Assembly: GCF_004745635.1 (NCBI RefSeq)
Contig: NZ_SRLB01000003.1
Location: 1-64,000, forward strand
Reading direction: 5' to 3'
Source of the DNA: Methylobacterium nonmethylotrophicum
GTDB lineage: Bacteria; Pseudomonadota; Alphaproteobacteria; Rhizobiales; Beijerinckiaceae
Length of the DNA: 64,000 nucleotides
This document shows positions 27,703 to 39,801 of the stretch, piece by piece. The position numbers were made by a program, and so were the translations under genes. Positions within the stretch are counted from its first letter, which is position 1. Each line of letters opens with the position of its first letter. The notes below the pieces were generated by a model, which worked only from the letters and a program-made list of their open reading frames with translations, was not told where the DNA came from and did no database searches.

Positions 27703-28167
27703 TCAGGCGGCCGAGTTCGCGCCCTGAACCTCCTTGGCGAACGTGTCGAAGAAGGTGTCGGCATATTTCTTTGCGACGCCGTTGATCAGGCGCCCGCCGA
27801 GCTGGGCGAGCTTGCCGCCGACGCTGGCCTCGACGTCGTAGGTCATCTTGGTCTGGCCGTCCTCGGCCGGCGCGAGGCGCACCACGGCCCCGCCCTTCGC
27901 GAAGCCCGCGACGCCACCCTGGCCCTCGCCGGTGATGCGGTAGCCGTTCGGCGCGTCGATGTCGGTCAGCGTCACCTTGCCCTTGAAGGTCGCCTTCACG
28001 GGGCCGACCGCGATCTTGGCGGCGGCCTGCAGCTCGTTGTCGCCGACCTTCTCAAGGGACTCGCAGCCCGGGATGCAGCGCTTGAGCACCTCCGGGTCGT
28101 TGAGCTTCTCCCACACCGTCTGCTGGTCGGCCGGCAGCACGACCTCGCCGGTCATCGTCATCGCCAT
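27703..28167 (-). CDS. coxG: CoxG/SRPBCC family protein
   Basis: 154 residues: MAMTMTGEVVLPADQQTVWE, KLNDPEVLKRCIPGCESLEK, ending VAKKYADTFFDTFAKEV. This is the START-like CoxG fold, commonly encoded with CoxSML enzymes and, in form I systems, proposed to help membrane association or electron delivery to quinone. First gene of the cluster, divergent from livH across 222 bases that must hold both promoters. Confidence 0.88.
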   Translation of the reverse strand: MAMTMTGEVVLPADQQTVWEKLNDPEVLKRCIPGCESLEKVGDNELQAAAKIAVGPVKATFKGKVTLTDIDAPNGYRITGEGQGGVAGFAKGGAVVRLAPAEDGQTKMTYDVEASVGGKLAQLGGRLINGVAKKYADTFFDTFAKEVQGANSAA

Positions 28168-28389
28168 GGCGGCGCTCCCCCATCGTTCACTTCGGCTTCG
28201 CCGTCGACGGTAGCGGAGCGGTTGCCGCGGGGCCAGTCGACCTTTCGCACACCCGCCCGGCGGCACCCGATTGTGGAGTGGTGCGGTGCTTGCTAAGCCT
28301 CACGCCAGGGAACGGCCGTGACACCCGTATGAGCGGGGCGCGGCCAGGGAGGTCCGGGCGCAAAGCCCGCGAACGGAGAACGTGACCGC

Positions 28390-29309
28390 ATGGAGGTCTT
28401 CGCGCAGCAGCTCATCAACGGGCTGACGCTTGGGTCGATCTACGGCCTCATCGCCATCGGCTACACGATGGTGTTCGGCATCATCGGCATGATCAACTTC
28501 GCCCATGGCGACGTGTTCATGCTCTCGGCCTTCATCGCGCTGATCACCTTCCTGATCGTCACGACCTGGCTCGGCATCTCGTCGATCGCGCTGGCGCTGC
28601 TCATCGTGCTGATCGTCGCGATGCTGCTGACCGCCCTGTGGGGCTGGTCGATCGAGCGCATCGCCTACCGGCCCCTGCGCGGGTCGTTCCGGCTGGCGCC
28701 GCTGATCTCGGCGATCGGCGTCTCGATCTTCCTGTCGAACTTCGTCCAGGTGGTGCAGGGCGCCCGCAACAAGCCGACGCCGCCGATGATGCGCGACGTG
28801 ATCACCCTGTGGACCGGCGATAACGGTTACGCGGTGGCGCTGTCGTACAAGCAGATCATCATCATGCTGACCACCGTGGTGCTGCTGGCCGGGTTCTGGT
28901 ACCTGGTGCAGAAGACGCCGCTCGGCCGCGCCCAGCGCGCCTGCGAGCAGGACCGCAAGATGGCCGCGCTGCTCGGCATCGACGTCGACCGCACGATCTC
29001 CCTGACCTTCGTGCTGGGTGCCGCCCTGGCGGCGGTCGCCGGCACGATGTACCTGCTCTATTACGGGGTCGTGTCCTTCGCGGACGGCTTCACGCCCGGC
29101 GTCAAGGCCTTCACGGCGGCGGTGCTCGGCGGCATCGGCAGCCTGCCCGGCGCGGTGCTCGGCGGTCTCCTCATCGGCCTCGTCGAGACCTTCTGGTCGG
29201 CGTATTTCTCCATCGAGTACAAGGACGTGGCGGCTTTCTCGATCCTCGCGATCGTGCTCATCTTCATGCCGTCCGGCATCCTCGGCCGGCCCGAGGTCGA
29301 GAAGGTCTG

Positions 29310-29310
<1 letters not shown>
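28390..29310 (+). CDS. livH: Branched-chain amino acid ABC permease LivH
   Basis: 306 residues, eight or so membrane segments. [20 protein letters not shown] at the N-terminus, [20 protein letters not shown], and the EAA-like [27 protein letters not shown] loop are typical LivH. Forms the inner-membrane channel with LivM. First gene of livHMG-lysE-livF-DUF6867-binding protein; its stop overlaps the livM ATG by one base. Confidence 0.93.
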
Positions 29311-30727
<1,417 letters not shown>

Positions 30728-30728
<1 letters not shown>

Positions 30729-31588
30729 TGGCCGACACCTTCGCTTCCCCCCGCATGGCCGACCCTGTCCTCACGGTCGACCACGTCACCATGCGCTTCG
30801 GCGGCCTCGTCGCGGTCAACGACCTGTCGTTCCGGGTCGGCCGCGGCGACATCACGGCGCTGATCGGCCCGAACGGCGCCGGCAAGACCACGGTCTTCAA
30901 CTGCATCACCGGCTTCTACAAGCCGACCGAAGGCATGATGACCCTGCGCCACCGCGACGGCACGGAGTTCCTGCTCGAGCAGCTGCCCGGCTACGCGGTG
31001 AACCGGCGCGCCCACGTCGCCCGCACCTTCCAGAACATCCGCCTGTTCACCGGCATGACCGTGCTGGAGAACCTTCTGGTGGCCCAGCACAACCCCCTGA
31101 TGCTGGCCTCCGGCTACACGATCGCGGGGCTCCTCGGCCTGCCCACCTACCGGAAGGCAGAGAAGGCGGCGGTCGAGAAGGCGACGGCCTGGCTCGAGCG
31201 GATCCACCTGATGCACCGCGCCGACGACCCGGCGGGCGACCTGCCCTACGGCGACCAGCGCCGGCTCGAGATCGCCCGGGCGATGTGCACCGATCCGGTC
31301 CTGCTCTGCCTCGACGAGCCGGCGGCCGGCCTCAACCCGCGCGAATCGCTGCTCCTCAACGACCTGCTGCGGGCGATCCGCGACGATTACGACACCTCGG
31401 TGCTGCTGATCGAGCACGACATGTCGGTGGTGATGGAGATCTCCGACCACGTCGTGGTGCTCGATTACGGCACCAAGATCGCCGACGGGACGCCGGCGGA
31501 GATCCAGAGCGACCAGAGCGTCATCGCCGCCTATCTCGGCGTCGAGGACGAGGAGGTGGAGAAGGTCGAGGCGGAGGTGGGGGTATGA
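30728..31588 (+). CDS. livG: Branched-chain amino acid ABC ATP-binding protein LivG
   Basis: 286 residues. Walker A IGPNGAGKTTVFNCITG, LivG-type signature LPYGDQRRLEIARAM, Walker B LLCLDEPAAGLNP, H-loop LLIEHDMSVVM. Energises import together with LivF. The start MADTFASPRMADPVLTVDHV overlaps the livM stop by one base; the TGA overlaps the embedded LysE gene's ATG. Confidence 0.93.
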
Positions 31589-32195
31589 CCGTCGCGACGT
31601 GGCTCGCCTTCGCGGCCTCGTCCGCGATCCTGCTGGTGATCCCGGGCCCGACGATCCTGCTCGTCGTGTCCTACGCCATCGGCAGCGGCCTGCGGGCCGC
31701 CCTGCCGGCGGCGATCGGCGTCGCGCTCGGCGACCTCACCGCCATGACCCTGTCGCTCCTCGGCCTCGGCGCTCTGCTCGCGGCCTCCGCCACCCTGTTC
31801 ACGGTGCTCAAGTGGTGCGGCGCCGCCTACCTGGTCTGGCTCGGCATCAAGCTGTGGCGGGCGGGCGCGCAGATCCAGGCGGCGCCGCGCTCCGGCGCGC
31901 CGGCCCTCAGGATGGCCGCCCATGCCTGGCTCGTCACCACCCTCAACCCGAAGAGCCTGACCTTCTTCGTGGCCTTCCTGCCCCAGTTCCTCGATCCGCG
32001 AGGGGATCTCTTGACCCAGATGGTGGTGTTCGAGGCGACCTTCGTCGCCCTCGCCTTCCTCAACGCCTTCGCCTACGCCGTGGTCGCCTCGCGGGCCCGC
32101 GGGCTTGCCGCCAGCCCGGCCCGGGTGCGGCTGATGAACCGCCTCGGCGGCAGCCTGCTGATCGGCGCCGGCTTCGCCGCCGCCCGGAGCACGCC

Positions 32196-32199
<4 letters not shown>
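31585..32199 (+). CDS. LysE/RhtB family exporter embedded in the liv operon
   Basis: 204 residues, six membrane segments. LLVIPGPTILLVVSYAIGSG, AAIGVALGDLTAMTLSLLGL, LKWCGAAYLVWLGIKLW and TTLNPKSLTFFVAFLPQFLD are LysE-family marks. It overlaps livG (ATGA) on one side and livF (GTGA) on the other, so it is made with the importer. An exporter of amino acids inside an importer operon is unusual; it may vent excess branched-chain or other amino acids. Substrate is unproven. Confidence 0.88.
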
Positions 32200-32977
<778 letters not shown>

Positions 32978-32978
<1 letters not shown>

Positions 32979-33331
32979 TGCAGGGGATCCTCTACGAGGA
33001 GAGCACGGTCTGGCTCTTCCTCCTCGTCACCGTGGTGATGGGCGGCTGGATGGCCTGGATGATCGGGCGCGGCATCGCGCTCGGCTGGCGGCCGTACTGG
33101 CAGGCGGTGCTGTCGCTGCTGCTCCTCGGCATCGCCGTGCGCTTCATCCACCACGCCCTGTTCGAGGGCAGCTTCCTGTCGCCGCACTACTACGTGGTCG
33201 ACACGATCGTGCTGCTCGTCATCGGCTCGGCCGGCTACCGCGCCACCCGCGCGCGGCAGATGACGACGCAGTACCGCTGGCTCTACGAGCGCAGCGGACC
33301 GCTGAGCTGGCGCGCGAAGGCGGCAGGCTGA
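32978..33331 (+). CDS. DUF6867 family small membrane protein
   Basis: 117 residues with three membrane segments: STVWLFLLVTVVMGGWMAWM, WQAVLSLLLLGIAVRFIHHA, VVDTIVLLVIGSAGYRATRA, then a charged tail (QMTTQYRWLYERSGPL). Conserved in alphaproteobacterial liv operons between livF and the binding-protein gene; role unknown, perhaps transporter assembly. Overlaps the livF stop by one base. Confidence 0.85.
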
Positions 33332-33485
33332 GCGCCCGGCCCCGCGCCTCAGCGGGCGCGGGACTTCACGCATGCCGGGGCCGAGGGCTCCGGCGCACCC
33401 GATCCGGGGCCTCCCAAGGGTCCCGGTCTCCCGGCCGAAAGGGCCCGCGAGCCCGACATCCACGTCGATCCAGAGGAGTACAGAG

Positions 33486-34613
33486 ATGAAGCGCACGCTA
33501 CTGGCCGGCTTCGCCCTCGCGGCCGGCCTCGCCTGGGCCGGATCGGCGCAGGCCCAGATCAAGATCGGCGTCGCCGGCCCGATCACCGGCCCGAACGCCG
33601 CCTTCGGCGCGCAGCTCAAGAACGGCGCCGAGCAGGCCGTCGCCGACATCAACAAGGCCGGCGGCATCAACGGCCAGAAGATCGTCCTGTCCATCGGCGA
33701 CGACGCCTCCGACCCGAAGCAGGGCGTCTCGGTCGCCAACAAGTTCGCCGCCGAGGGCGTGAAGGCCGTGGTCGGCCACTTCAACTCCGGCGTCTCGATC
33801 CCGGCCTCGGAGGTCTACGCCGAGTCCGGCATCGTCGAGATCACCCCGGCCTCGACCAACCCGAAATACACCGAGCGCAAGCTGTGGAACACGTTCCGCA
33901 CCTGCGGCCGCGACGACCAGCAGGGCGCGGTCGCCGGCGCCTACCTGGCCGACAAGTTCAAGGGCAAGAACGTCGCCTTCGTGCACGACAAGACCCCCTA
34001 CGGCCGCGGCCTCGCCGACGAGACCCTGAAGGCCCTCAAGGCCAAGGGCGGCAAGGACGTGGTGTTCGAGGGCATCAACCCGGGCGAGAAGGACTACTCG
34101 GCGCTCGTCTCGAAGCTGAAGCAGGCCAAGGCCGACGTGGTCTATTACGGCGGCCTGCACACCGAGGCCGGCCTGATCGTGCGCCAAATGCGCGACCAGG
34201 GCCTCAACGCCCCGCTGATGAGCGGCGACGGCATCACCGACAAGGAGTTCGCCCAGATCGCCGGCCCGGGCGCCGACGGCACGCTGATGACCTTCGCGCC
34301 GGACGCCCGCAAGAACCCCAACGCCAAGGACGTCGTGGCGGCCTTCAAGGCCAAGAACATCGACCCCGAGGCCTACACCCTCTACTCCTACGCCGCCGTC
34401 CAGATCCTGAAGGCCGCCATGGAGGCCACCAAGTCCACCGACGGCAAGAAGGTCGCGGCCTACATGGCCGAGGGCAAGCCGTTCAAGACGGCGATCGGCG
34501 ACATCTCGTACGACAAGAAGGGTGACATCACCCGTCCCGACTACGTGATGTACATGTGGAAGAAGGGCGGCGACGGCCGGATCGACTACACCGGCAACGA
34601 GCTGACCCAGTAA
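33486..34613 (+). CDS. Branched-chain amino acid substrate-binding protein
   Basis: 375 residues. Sec signal peptide MKRTLLAGFALAAGLAWAGS-AQA, then IKIGVAGPITGPNAAFGAQL, VVGHFNSGVSIPASEVYAES and GIVEITPASTNPKYTERKL, the leucine/isoleucine/valine-binding fold (LivJ/LivK type). Binds the amino acid in the periplasm and delivers it to LivHM. GAGGAG lies 8 bases before the ATG. 154 bases after DUF6867, possibly with its own promoter for higher expression; a G/C hairpin follows the stop. Confidence 0.92.
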   Translation: MKRTLLAGFALAAGLAWAGSAQAQIKIGVAGPITGPNAAFGAQLKNGAEQAVADINKAGGINGQKIVLSIGDDASDPKQGVSVANKFAAEGVKAVVGHFNSGVSIPASEVYAESGIVEITPASTNPKYTERKLWNTFRTCGRDDQQGAVAGAYLADKFKGKNVAFVHDKTPYGRGLADETLKALKAKGGKDVVFEGINPGEKDYSALVSKLKQAKADVVYYGGLHTEAGLIVRQMRDQGLNAPLMSGDGITDKEFAQIAGPGADGTLMTFAPDARKNPNAKDVVAAFKAKNIDPEAYTLYSYAAVQILKAAMEATKSTDGKKVAAYMAEGKPFKTAIGDISYDKKGDITRPDYVMYMWKKGGDGRIDYTGNELTQ

Positions 34614-34635
34614 AGCCTGCAAGACCCTCGGGTCG

Positions 34636-34664
34636 GCCCGGCGCCCTGCGCGCCGGGCGCTTTG
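34636..34664 (+). terminator. Terminator-like hairpin after the liv operon
   Basis: Perfect 9-bp stem GCCCGGCGC / GCGCCGGGC (34636-34658) with a 5-base loop, followed by GCTTTGCC. The T run is short, so termination may be partial. Confidence 0.55.
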
Positions 34665-34868
34665 CCGTTGACGAAGCCGTGTGTTCGTCACACCCACGGC
34701 TTGCGCGTCCCATCGCCTCACCTTACATGCTCAGCAAGCGTTAGAAGGCCATCAGCGCGCCCGGCACCTCGGCCGAGCACCCGTACGGCCGGGCGCGTCG
34801 CGACCCGATTTTCGAAGATGTGCTCCCGGTGGCGCCGACCGCGACGGCGACCCGGGCGGAGAGTGTGA

Positions 34869-35147
34869 ATGGCGAAAGAAGAGTTGATGCAGTTCGACGG
34901 TCTCGTGCTCGAGATCCTGCCGGACGCGCGTTACCGCGTGCAGCTCGACCAGGGCCACGAGATCGTGGCCTACACGGCCGGCAAGATGAAGAAGAACCGC
35001 ATCAAGACTCTGGCCGGCGACCGGGTCACCGTCGAGATGTCGCCCTACGACCTCGAGAAGGGCCGTCTGGTGTTCCGTCACAAGGACGAGCGCAGTGCCG
35101 GCCCGCGCCCGCCGTTCCGCGGCGGCAGCCAGTTCCGCCGGCGCTGA
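34869..35147 (+). CDS. infA: Translation initiation factor IF-1
   Basis: 92 residues: [75 protein letters not shown]. The S1/OB-fold core is complete; a basic, Gly/Arg/Pro-rich C-terminal tail of about 20 residues extends beyond the usual 72, a known variant in Rhizobiales, which often have more than one infA. Monocistronic. Confidence 0.92.
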   Translation: MAKEELMQFDGLVLEILPDARYRVQLDQGHEIVAYTAGKMKKNRIKTLAGDRVTVEMSPYDLEKGRLVFRHKDERSAGPRPPFRGGSQFRRR

Positions 35148-35237
35148 CCTTCGTCACAAGACCTGTCTCTGCGCGGGGCTGGGGTTAAGAACCCTGGCCT
35201 TTTGCGCATCTGAAGAGACCTGCCACAGAGACTTGCC

Positions 35238-35921
35238 ATGACCCGCCCCCTGGTGATCGCCCCCTCGATCCTGTCGGCCGACTTCGCCCGGCTCGGCGAG
35301 GAGGTCCGCGACGTCGTCGCGGCCGGGGCCGACTGGGTCCATATCGACGTGATGGACGGCCATTTCGTGCCGAACCTCACCTTCGGGCCGGTGGTGGTGA
35401 AGGCGCTGCGGCCGCACACGAAAGCCGTGTTCGACGTCCACCTGATGATCGCCCCGGCCGACCCCTACCTCGCGGCCTTCGCGGAGGCGGGAGCCGACAT
35501 CATCACGGTCCATGCCGAGGCGGGTCCTCACCTGCACCGCTCGCTCCAGACCATCCGGGCGCTCGGCAAGAAGGCGGGCGTCGCGATCAACCCGGGCTCG
35601 CCCGCGAGCCTGGTCGAGCCGGTGCTCGACATGGTCGACCTCGTGCTCTGCATGACCGTCAACCCGGGCTTCGGCGGCCAGAGCTTCATCGGCTCGGTCT
35701 GCGAGACCGTCTCGCGCATGCGCGCGATGGTGGGCGGCCGCGACATCGACATCGAGGTCGACGGCGGGGTGACGCCGGAGACGGCGCCGGCGGTGGTGAA
35801 GGCGGGCGCGAACGCGCTGGTCGCGGGCTCGGCCACCTTCAAGGGCGGGCGCGAGGCCTACGGCGCCAACATCGCGGCGATCCGCCGGGCGGCGGAGGGT
35901 GCGGCGGGGCAGTGGGTGTAG
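35238..35921 (+). CDS. rpe: Ribulose-phosphate 3-epimerase
   Basis: 227 residues, TIM barrel. Signature motifs: [34 protein letters not shown] (catalytic Asp and metal His), [20 protein letters not shown], and [12 protein letters not shown] with the second Asp. Interconverts ribulose 5-phosphate and xylulose 5-phosphate in the pentose phosphate pathway, and in the Calvin cycle where present. Start ATG 35238. Confidence 0.94.
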   Translation: MTRPLVIAPSILSADFARLGEEVRDVVAAGADWVHIDVMDGHFVPNLTFGPVVVKALRPHTKAVFDVHLMIAPADPYLAAFAEAGADIITVHAEAGPHLHRSLQTIRALGKKAGVAINPGSPASLVEPVLDMVDLVLCMTVNPGFGGQSFIGSVCETVSRMRAMVGGRDIDIEVDGGVTPETAPAVVKAGANALVAGSATFKGGREAYGANIAAIRRAAEGAAGQWV

Positions 35922-35986
35922 GTCGGGACCGGGCCGGTAGCGCGATGCTCCGTTATGCCGCGCACACCCTCCGATGGACTGACCGC

Positions 35987-36031
35987 GAAGGAGGGCTCCA
36001 GACGGCTCGGCGATCCCTGGAGCCCTCCTTC
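35987..36031. repeat. Palindromic intergenic element, copy 1
   Basis: Arms GAAGGAGGGCTCCAG / CTGGAGCCCTCCTTC (15 bp, perfect) around a 15-base loop, followed by a CCTCAGGATG box. The same element, with identical arms, lies at 62885-62929 after fadJ. Confidence 0.8.
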
Positions 36032-36128
36032 GAGGCCTCCGCTGCGCTCCGGCGCCTCAGGATGTGGTGGAGGGTAGGATGGACCGCGGTCGACCATCGC
36101 CGGACCCGGCAAGCATCCTCGACGCTGA

Positions 36129-36323
36129 TCAGCGCCCGGCGACCCGTCGGATCGTCCCTGAAAACGCCCGGGCCTGGCGCGGCGGCGGGGTGTCCGCCAC
36201 GATCCGCGCCGCCCGCCGGTCGAGGCGGGCGGCCGAGCGGCGGAGCGTGACGACGCCGAGCGCCGCGGCGCCCCCCACGAGGCAGGGCACCAGCACCAGG
36301 GCATAGGTCGTCAGGCTCATCAT
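36129..36323 (-). CDS. Small single-pass membrane protein
   Basis: 64 residues: MMSLTTYALVLVPCLVGGAA-ALGVVTLRRSAARLDRRAAR then a basic, proline-containing tail. One membrane helix (about 5-27). The ATG at 36323 overlaps the TGA of the upstream gene (ATGATGA), so the two are coupled. Function unknown. Confidence 0.5.
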   Translation of the reverse strand: MMSLTTYALVLVPCLVGGAAALGVVTLRRSAARLDRRAARIVADTPPPRQARAFSGTIRRVAGR

Positions 36324-36622
36324 CGCAGGGTCGTCAACGTCAGCCTCGCACCGAAGTGTAGACCAACGCCGAGCACGAACCAAACGACCATCAGCGCGAG
36401 GGCGGGCGCAGTGACGCGGCCCGTCGTCGCCATGGCGGCGGTCAGCGGTGCGACGATGCCCGTGATGGCGAAGCCGGCCGCGCCGATATTCATCAGGTTG
36501 GCGGTGAGCTTCACCTGCTCGTTGTGGACGAGGATGTCGCGGGCGAGCTGGGCCCGCTCCCGCTCCGCCGCCTCGTCGCCGTCCTGCTCATCCTCTCCTT
36601 CGGGTTGCAGCCCGCTCGCCAT
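36320..36622 (-). CDS. Small two-pass membrane protein
   Basis: 100 residues. An acidic N-terminus (PEGEDEQDGDEAAERER), an amphipathic helix (QLARDILVHNEQVKLTANLM) and two membrane helices (AGFAITGIVAPLTAAMA and ALALMVVWFVLGVGLHFG). Lies 18 bases downstream of parC and overlaps the next small membrane gene. No family recognised; likely inner-membrane. Confidence 0.55.
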   Translation of the reverse strand: MASGLQPEGEDEQDGDEAAERERAQLARDILVHNEQVKLTANLMNIGAAGFAITGIVAPLTAAMATTGRVTAPALALMVVWFVLGVGLHFGARLTLTTLR

Positions 36623-36640
36623 GCGCGATCCGGGCCCCGG

Positions 36641-38887
36641 TCAGGCACGGCCGGATTTGGGATAGCCCCGCGGCGCCATGGTGCCGGCGGTGCCGCGGTG
36701 GCCGACCCACTTCGCCAGTTCCTCCCCCGCCACGGTGCGGGTGCGCCCGGCGCTGTCGGGCCAGGTCAGGCCGTCGGCGAGACGGAAGATCACGACCGAG
36801 TCGAGGGCGCCGTCGCGGTACTTCTGCAGCCGGACGCCCTTGCCGCGGACCATCTCGGGGATCTCGGCGAGCGGGAAGACGGTCAGCATCCGGTTGGTGC
36901 CGCAGGCGGCGACGTGGTCGCCCTCCCCCACCTCGACGACGAGGCTCGCCGTCGCCGGATCGTCGAGGCCGATCACCTGCTTGCCCTTGCGGGTGTTGGC
37001 GACGAGCCCGTCGGCCGGGGTGACGAAGCCGCGGCCGTCCGTGGTGGTGAGCAGGAGCTTCACGCCGGGCTTGTGCGCCCAGACGGTGACGATCTCCGAT
37101 CCCTCGTCCATGTCGACCATCAGGCGGATCGGATCGCCGAAGCCGCGCCCGCCCGGGAGCTTGGCGGCTTCGAGGGTGAAGACCTTGCCGTTCGAGGCGA
37201 GCACCAGGATCTTGGCGGTGGTCTCGGTCGGGAAGCTCACCTTGAGCGTGTCGTCGCCCTTGAACTGCACGGCCGAGAGGTCGGCGACGTGGCCCTTGAG
37301 CGCCCGGATCCAGCCCTTCTGCGACACGATCACGGTGATCGGCTCGCGCTCGACCATCGCCTCGGAAAAGTCGATGCCGGAGGTGTCGGGCGGGTTCTCG
37401 AGGGTGGTGCGGCGGCGCCCGATCGCGGTCTCGGGGCCGTAGGTCTTGCGCACCGCCCGGATCTGGGTGGCGATCGCCTTCCACTGCTTCTCGTCGGAGC
37501 CGAGCAGGCCGTCGAGTTCGGCCTTCTCCGTGGTGAGCGTGTCGAGCTCGCGCTTCAGCTCCATCTCCTCAAGCTTGCGCAGGGAGCGGAGGCGCGTGTC
37601 GAGGATGGCGTTGGCCTGCAATTCGGTCAGTTCGAAGACCCGCATCAGCTCGGCCTTCGGCTCGTCCTCCTCGCGGATGATCTGGATCACCCGGTCGAGG
37701 TCGAGATAGACGATGAGCAGGCCGCCCAGGATCTCGAGCCGCCGCTCGATCTGCGCGAGGCGGTGGCGCGAGCGGCGCTGCAGCACGACACGGCGGTGGT
37801 CGAGCCACTCGCGCAGGGCCTCCGCCAGGCCGATCACCCGCGGCACCGTCCCGCCGACCAGCACGTTCATGTTGAGCGAGATGCGGCTCTCCAGCTCGGT
37901 GAGCCGGAAGAGCGATTCCATCAGCACGACGGGATCGACGGTCCGCGAGCGCGGCTCGAGCACCACCCGCACGTCCTCGGCCGATTCGTCGCGCACGTCG
38001 GCCAGGAGCGGCAGCTTCTTCTCCTGGAGAAGCTCGGCCATCTTCTCGATCAGCCGCGCCTTCGGCACGCCGTACGGGATCTCGGTGACGACCACCGCCC
38101 AGGTGCCGCGGCCGAGATCCTCCTTCTGCCAGCGCGCCCGGACCCGGAAACCACCGCGCCCGGTGCGGTAGGCCTCGGCGATCGAGGCCGCGGAATCGAT
38201 GACGATGCCGCCGGTCGGGAAGTCCGGGCCCTTGACGAAGGTGGTCAGCTGCTCGGACGTCGCGGCCGGGTGGGTGATGAGGTAGAGCGCCGCCTCGCAC
38301 AGCTCCGCCGCGTTGTGCGGCGGGATCGAGGTCGCCATGCCGACCGCGATGCCCTGCGAGCCGTTGGCGAGAAGGTTCGGGAAGGCCGCCGGGAGGACGA
38401 CGGGTTCCTCTTCCTGCCCGTCGTAGTTCGGGCGGAAGTCGACCGCGTCCTCGTCCATCCCCTCGAGGAGGAGGCGGGCGACTTCGGTCATCCGGCACTC
38501 GGTGTAGCGCTGGGCCGCCGGGTTGTCGCCGTCGATGTTGCCGAAATTGCCCTGGCCGTCGACGAGCGGGTAGCGCTGGGCGAAGTCCTGGGCGAGGCGC
38601 ACGAGCGCGTCGTAGACCGCGACGTCGCCGTGCGGATGGTACTTGCCGATCACGTCGCCGACGACGCGGGCGCATTTCTTGTACGCGCTGCCGGGATCGA
38701 GGCGCAAAAGCCGCATCGCGTGCAGGATGCGCCGGTGGACGGGCTTCAGGCCGTCGCGGGCATCGGGCAGCGCCCGGTGCATGATGGTCGAGAGCGCGTA
38801 GGCGAGGTAGCGCTCCTCCAGCGCCGCCTTCAGGTCGACGTTCTCGATCCCGTCGCGGTCGGAGGGTGGCTCGAAGGGCTTTCCCAT
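36641..38887 (-). CDS. parC: DNA topoisomerase IV subunit A
   Basis: 748 residues. GyrA/ParC core: [37 protein letters not shown] and the catalytic Tyr128 in [10 protein letters not shown], then the coiled-coil gate ([20 protein letters not shown]) and a C-terminal beta-pinwheel ([40 protein letters not shown]). The short CTD and lack of a GyrA box identify ParC. Decatenates daughter chromosomes with ParE. The residue matching E. coli ParC Ser80 is Val89, and Glu84 is Asp93. Confidence 0.93.
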   Translation of the reverse strand: MGKPFEPPSDRDGIENVDLKAALEERYLAYALSTIMHRALPDARDGLKPVHRRILHAMRLLRLDPGSAYKKCARVVGDVIGKYHPHGDVAVYDALVRLAQDFAQRYPLVDGQGNFGNIDGDNPAAQRYTECRMTEVARLLLEGMDEDAVDFRPNYDGQEEEPVVLPAAFPNLLANGSQGIAVGMATSIPPHNAAELCEAALYLITHPAATSEQLTTFVKGPDFPTGGIVIDSAASIAEAYRTGRGGFRVRARWQKEDLGRGTWAVVVTEIPYGVPKARLIEKMAELLQEKKLPLLADVRDESAEDVRVVLEPRSRTVDPVVLMESLFRLTELESRISLNMNVLVGGTVPRVIGLAEALREWLDHRRVVLQRRSRHRLAQIERRLEILGGLLIVYLDLDRVIQIIREEDEPKAELMRVFELTELQANAILDTRLRSLRKLEEMELKRELDTLTTEKAELDGLLGSDEKQWKAIATQIRAVRKTYGPETAIGRRRTTLENPPDTSGIDFSEAMVEREPITVIVSQKGWIRALKGHVADLSAVQFKGDDTLKVSFPTETTAKILVLASNGKVFTLEAAKLPGGRGFGDPIRLMVDMDEGSEIVTVWAHKPGVKLLLTTTDGRGFVTPADGLVANTRKGKQVIGLDDPATASLVVEVGEGDHVAACGTNRMLTVFPLAEIPEMVRGKGVRLQKYRDGALDSVVIFRLADGLTWPDSAGRTRTVAGEELAKWVGHRGTAGTMAPRGYPKSGRA

Positions 38888-38996
38888 GGGCGGACGTCAA
38901 CTCACGATTTCGGCGGTCTCAAGACCAGAACATAACACGAACATTCACCGATTGCCAGGAACGAGAGGACAACCCGTCCGTGCAGTCGGGCGGCGA

Positions 38997-39737
38997 TCAC
39001 CCGGCCCCGGCGGTGCCGAGGGCGACGAAGCGGAGCCGCTCCTCCGGCTCGGCGACGTCGCGCGGGGCCCAGATGTGCTGGTCGAGGAAATAACCCGTTA
39101 AGGTAAAGCCTTGCTTGACCTCCCGGGCCGTCGGCACGTTGAGGCCGCGGCGGTCGGGCCGGTCGACCAGGAAGTCGGGGAGCGCCAGCAGCCGGTCGCG
39201 CCAGGGCTCGCCGGCGGCGGCGCTGACCGCCCGTCCGCTCTTCGGCGAGACGTAGGCCAGGTACTCGTTGGTGCCGGTGGCGGCGCAGGCCGAGAGGTCG
39301 AGGCCGAAGCCGAGCTCGGCCAGCACCGCGAGCTCGAAGCGCACCATCAGGGCGGGCGCCACCTCCGGCTCGTGCAGGTGCTCGATCAGCACGCGCGCCG
39401 CGGCGAACAGGGCCGGGTGGGGATCGCGCTCGGGCAGGAGCCGCATCAGCCCGGCGGCGTAGCCGATGCCGTAGAGGGCGAGGCGCGAGCCGATCAGCCG
39501 GGCGCTGGCGCTCTCGAGCGGCTCGACCGCGTAGGCGCCGAGGCTGTCGTCGAGGCGCGCCCGCCACACCGCCCGCACCAGGTTGCCGGGTTGCAGCACC
39601 GGCTGCATCCGGCGCGAGCGCCCACCATGGACGAGGCCGAGATGCCGGCCATGCGCCGCCGTCATCAGCTCGAGGACGACGCCGGTCTCGCCGTGCCGCC
39701 GCGCCCCGAGAACCAGCCCGTCATCCGTCCACTGCAT
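38997..39737 (-). CDS. recO: DNA repair protein RecO
   Basis: 246 residues: WTDDGLVLGARRHGETGVVL, ELMTAAHGRHLGLVHGGRSR (N-terminal OB fold), VRFELAVLAELGFGLDLSAC and ending TGYFLDQHIWAPRDVAEPEE-RLRFV. Loads RecA onto SSB-coated DNA with RecFR. The adjacent parC downstream is a frequent alphaproteobacterial neighbour. Zinc-finger cysteines of some RecO are missing, as usual in this group. Confidence 0.92.
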   Translation of the reverse strand: MQWTDDGLVLGARRHGETGVVLELMTAAHGRHLGLVHGGRSRRMQPVLQPGNLVRAVWRARLDDSLGAYAVEPLESASARLIGSRLALYGIGYAAGLMRLLPERDPHPALFAAARVLIEHLHEPEVAPALMVRFELAVLAELGFGLDLSACAATGTNEYLAYVSPKSGRAVSAAAGEPWRDRLLALPDFLVDRPDRRGLNVPTAREVKQGFTLTGYFLDQHIWAPRDVAEPEERLRFVALGTAGAG

Positions 39738-39801
39738 GGGGTGATAGATAACGTCTCGCGCACCGGAACTGAACCGGCGCGCGCAAGACCGGCCCCGTCC
39801 G

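Noticed and set aside
31285..32000. Large plus-strand open frames overlapping livG, lysE and livF in other phases
   Set aside because: High-GC shadow frames; the called genes have full motifs and fit together by overlaps.
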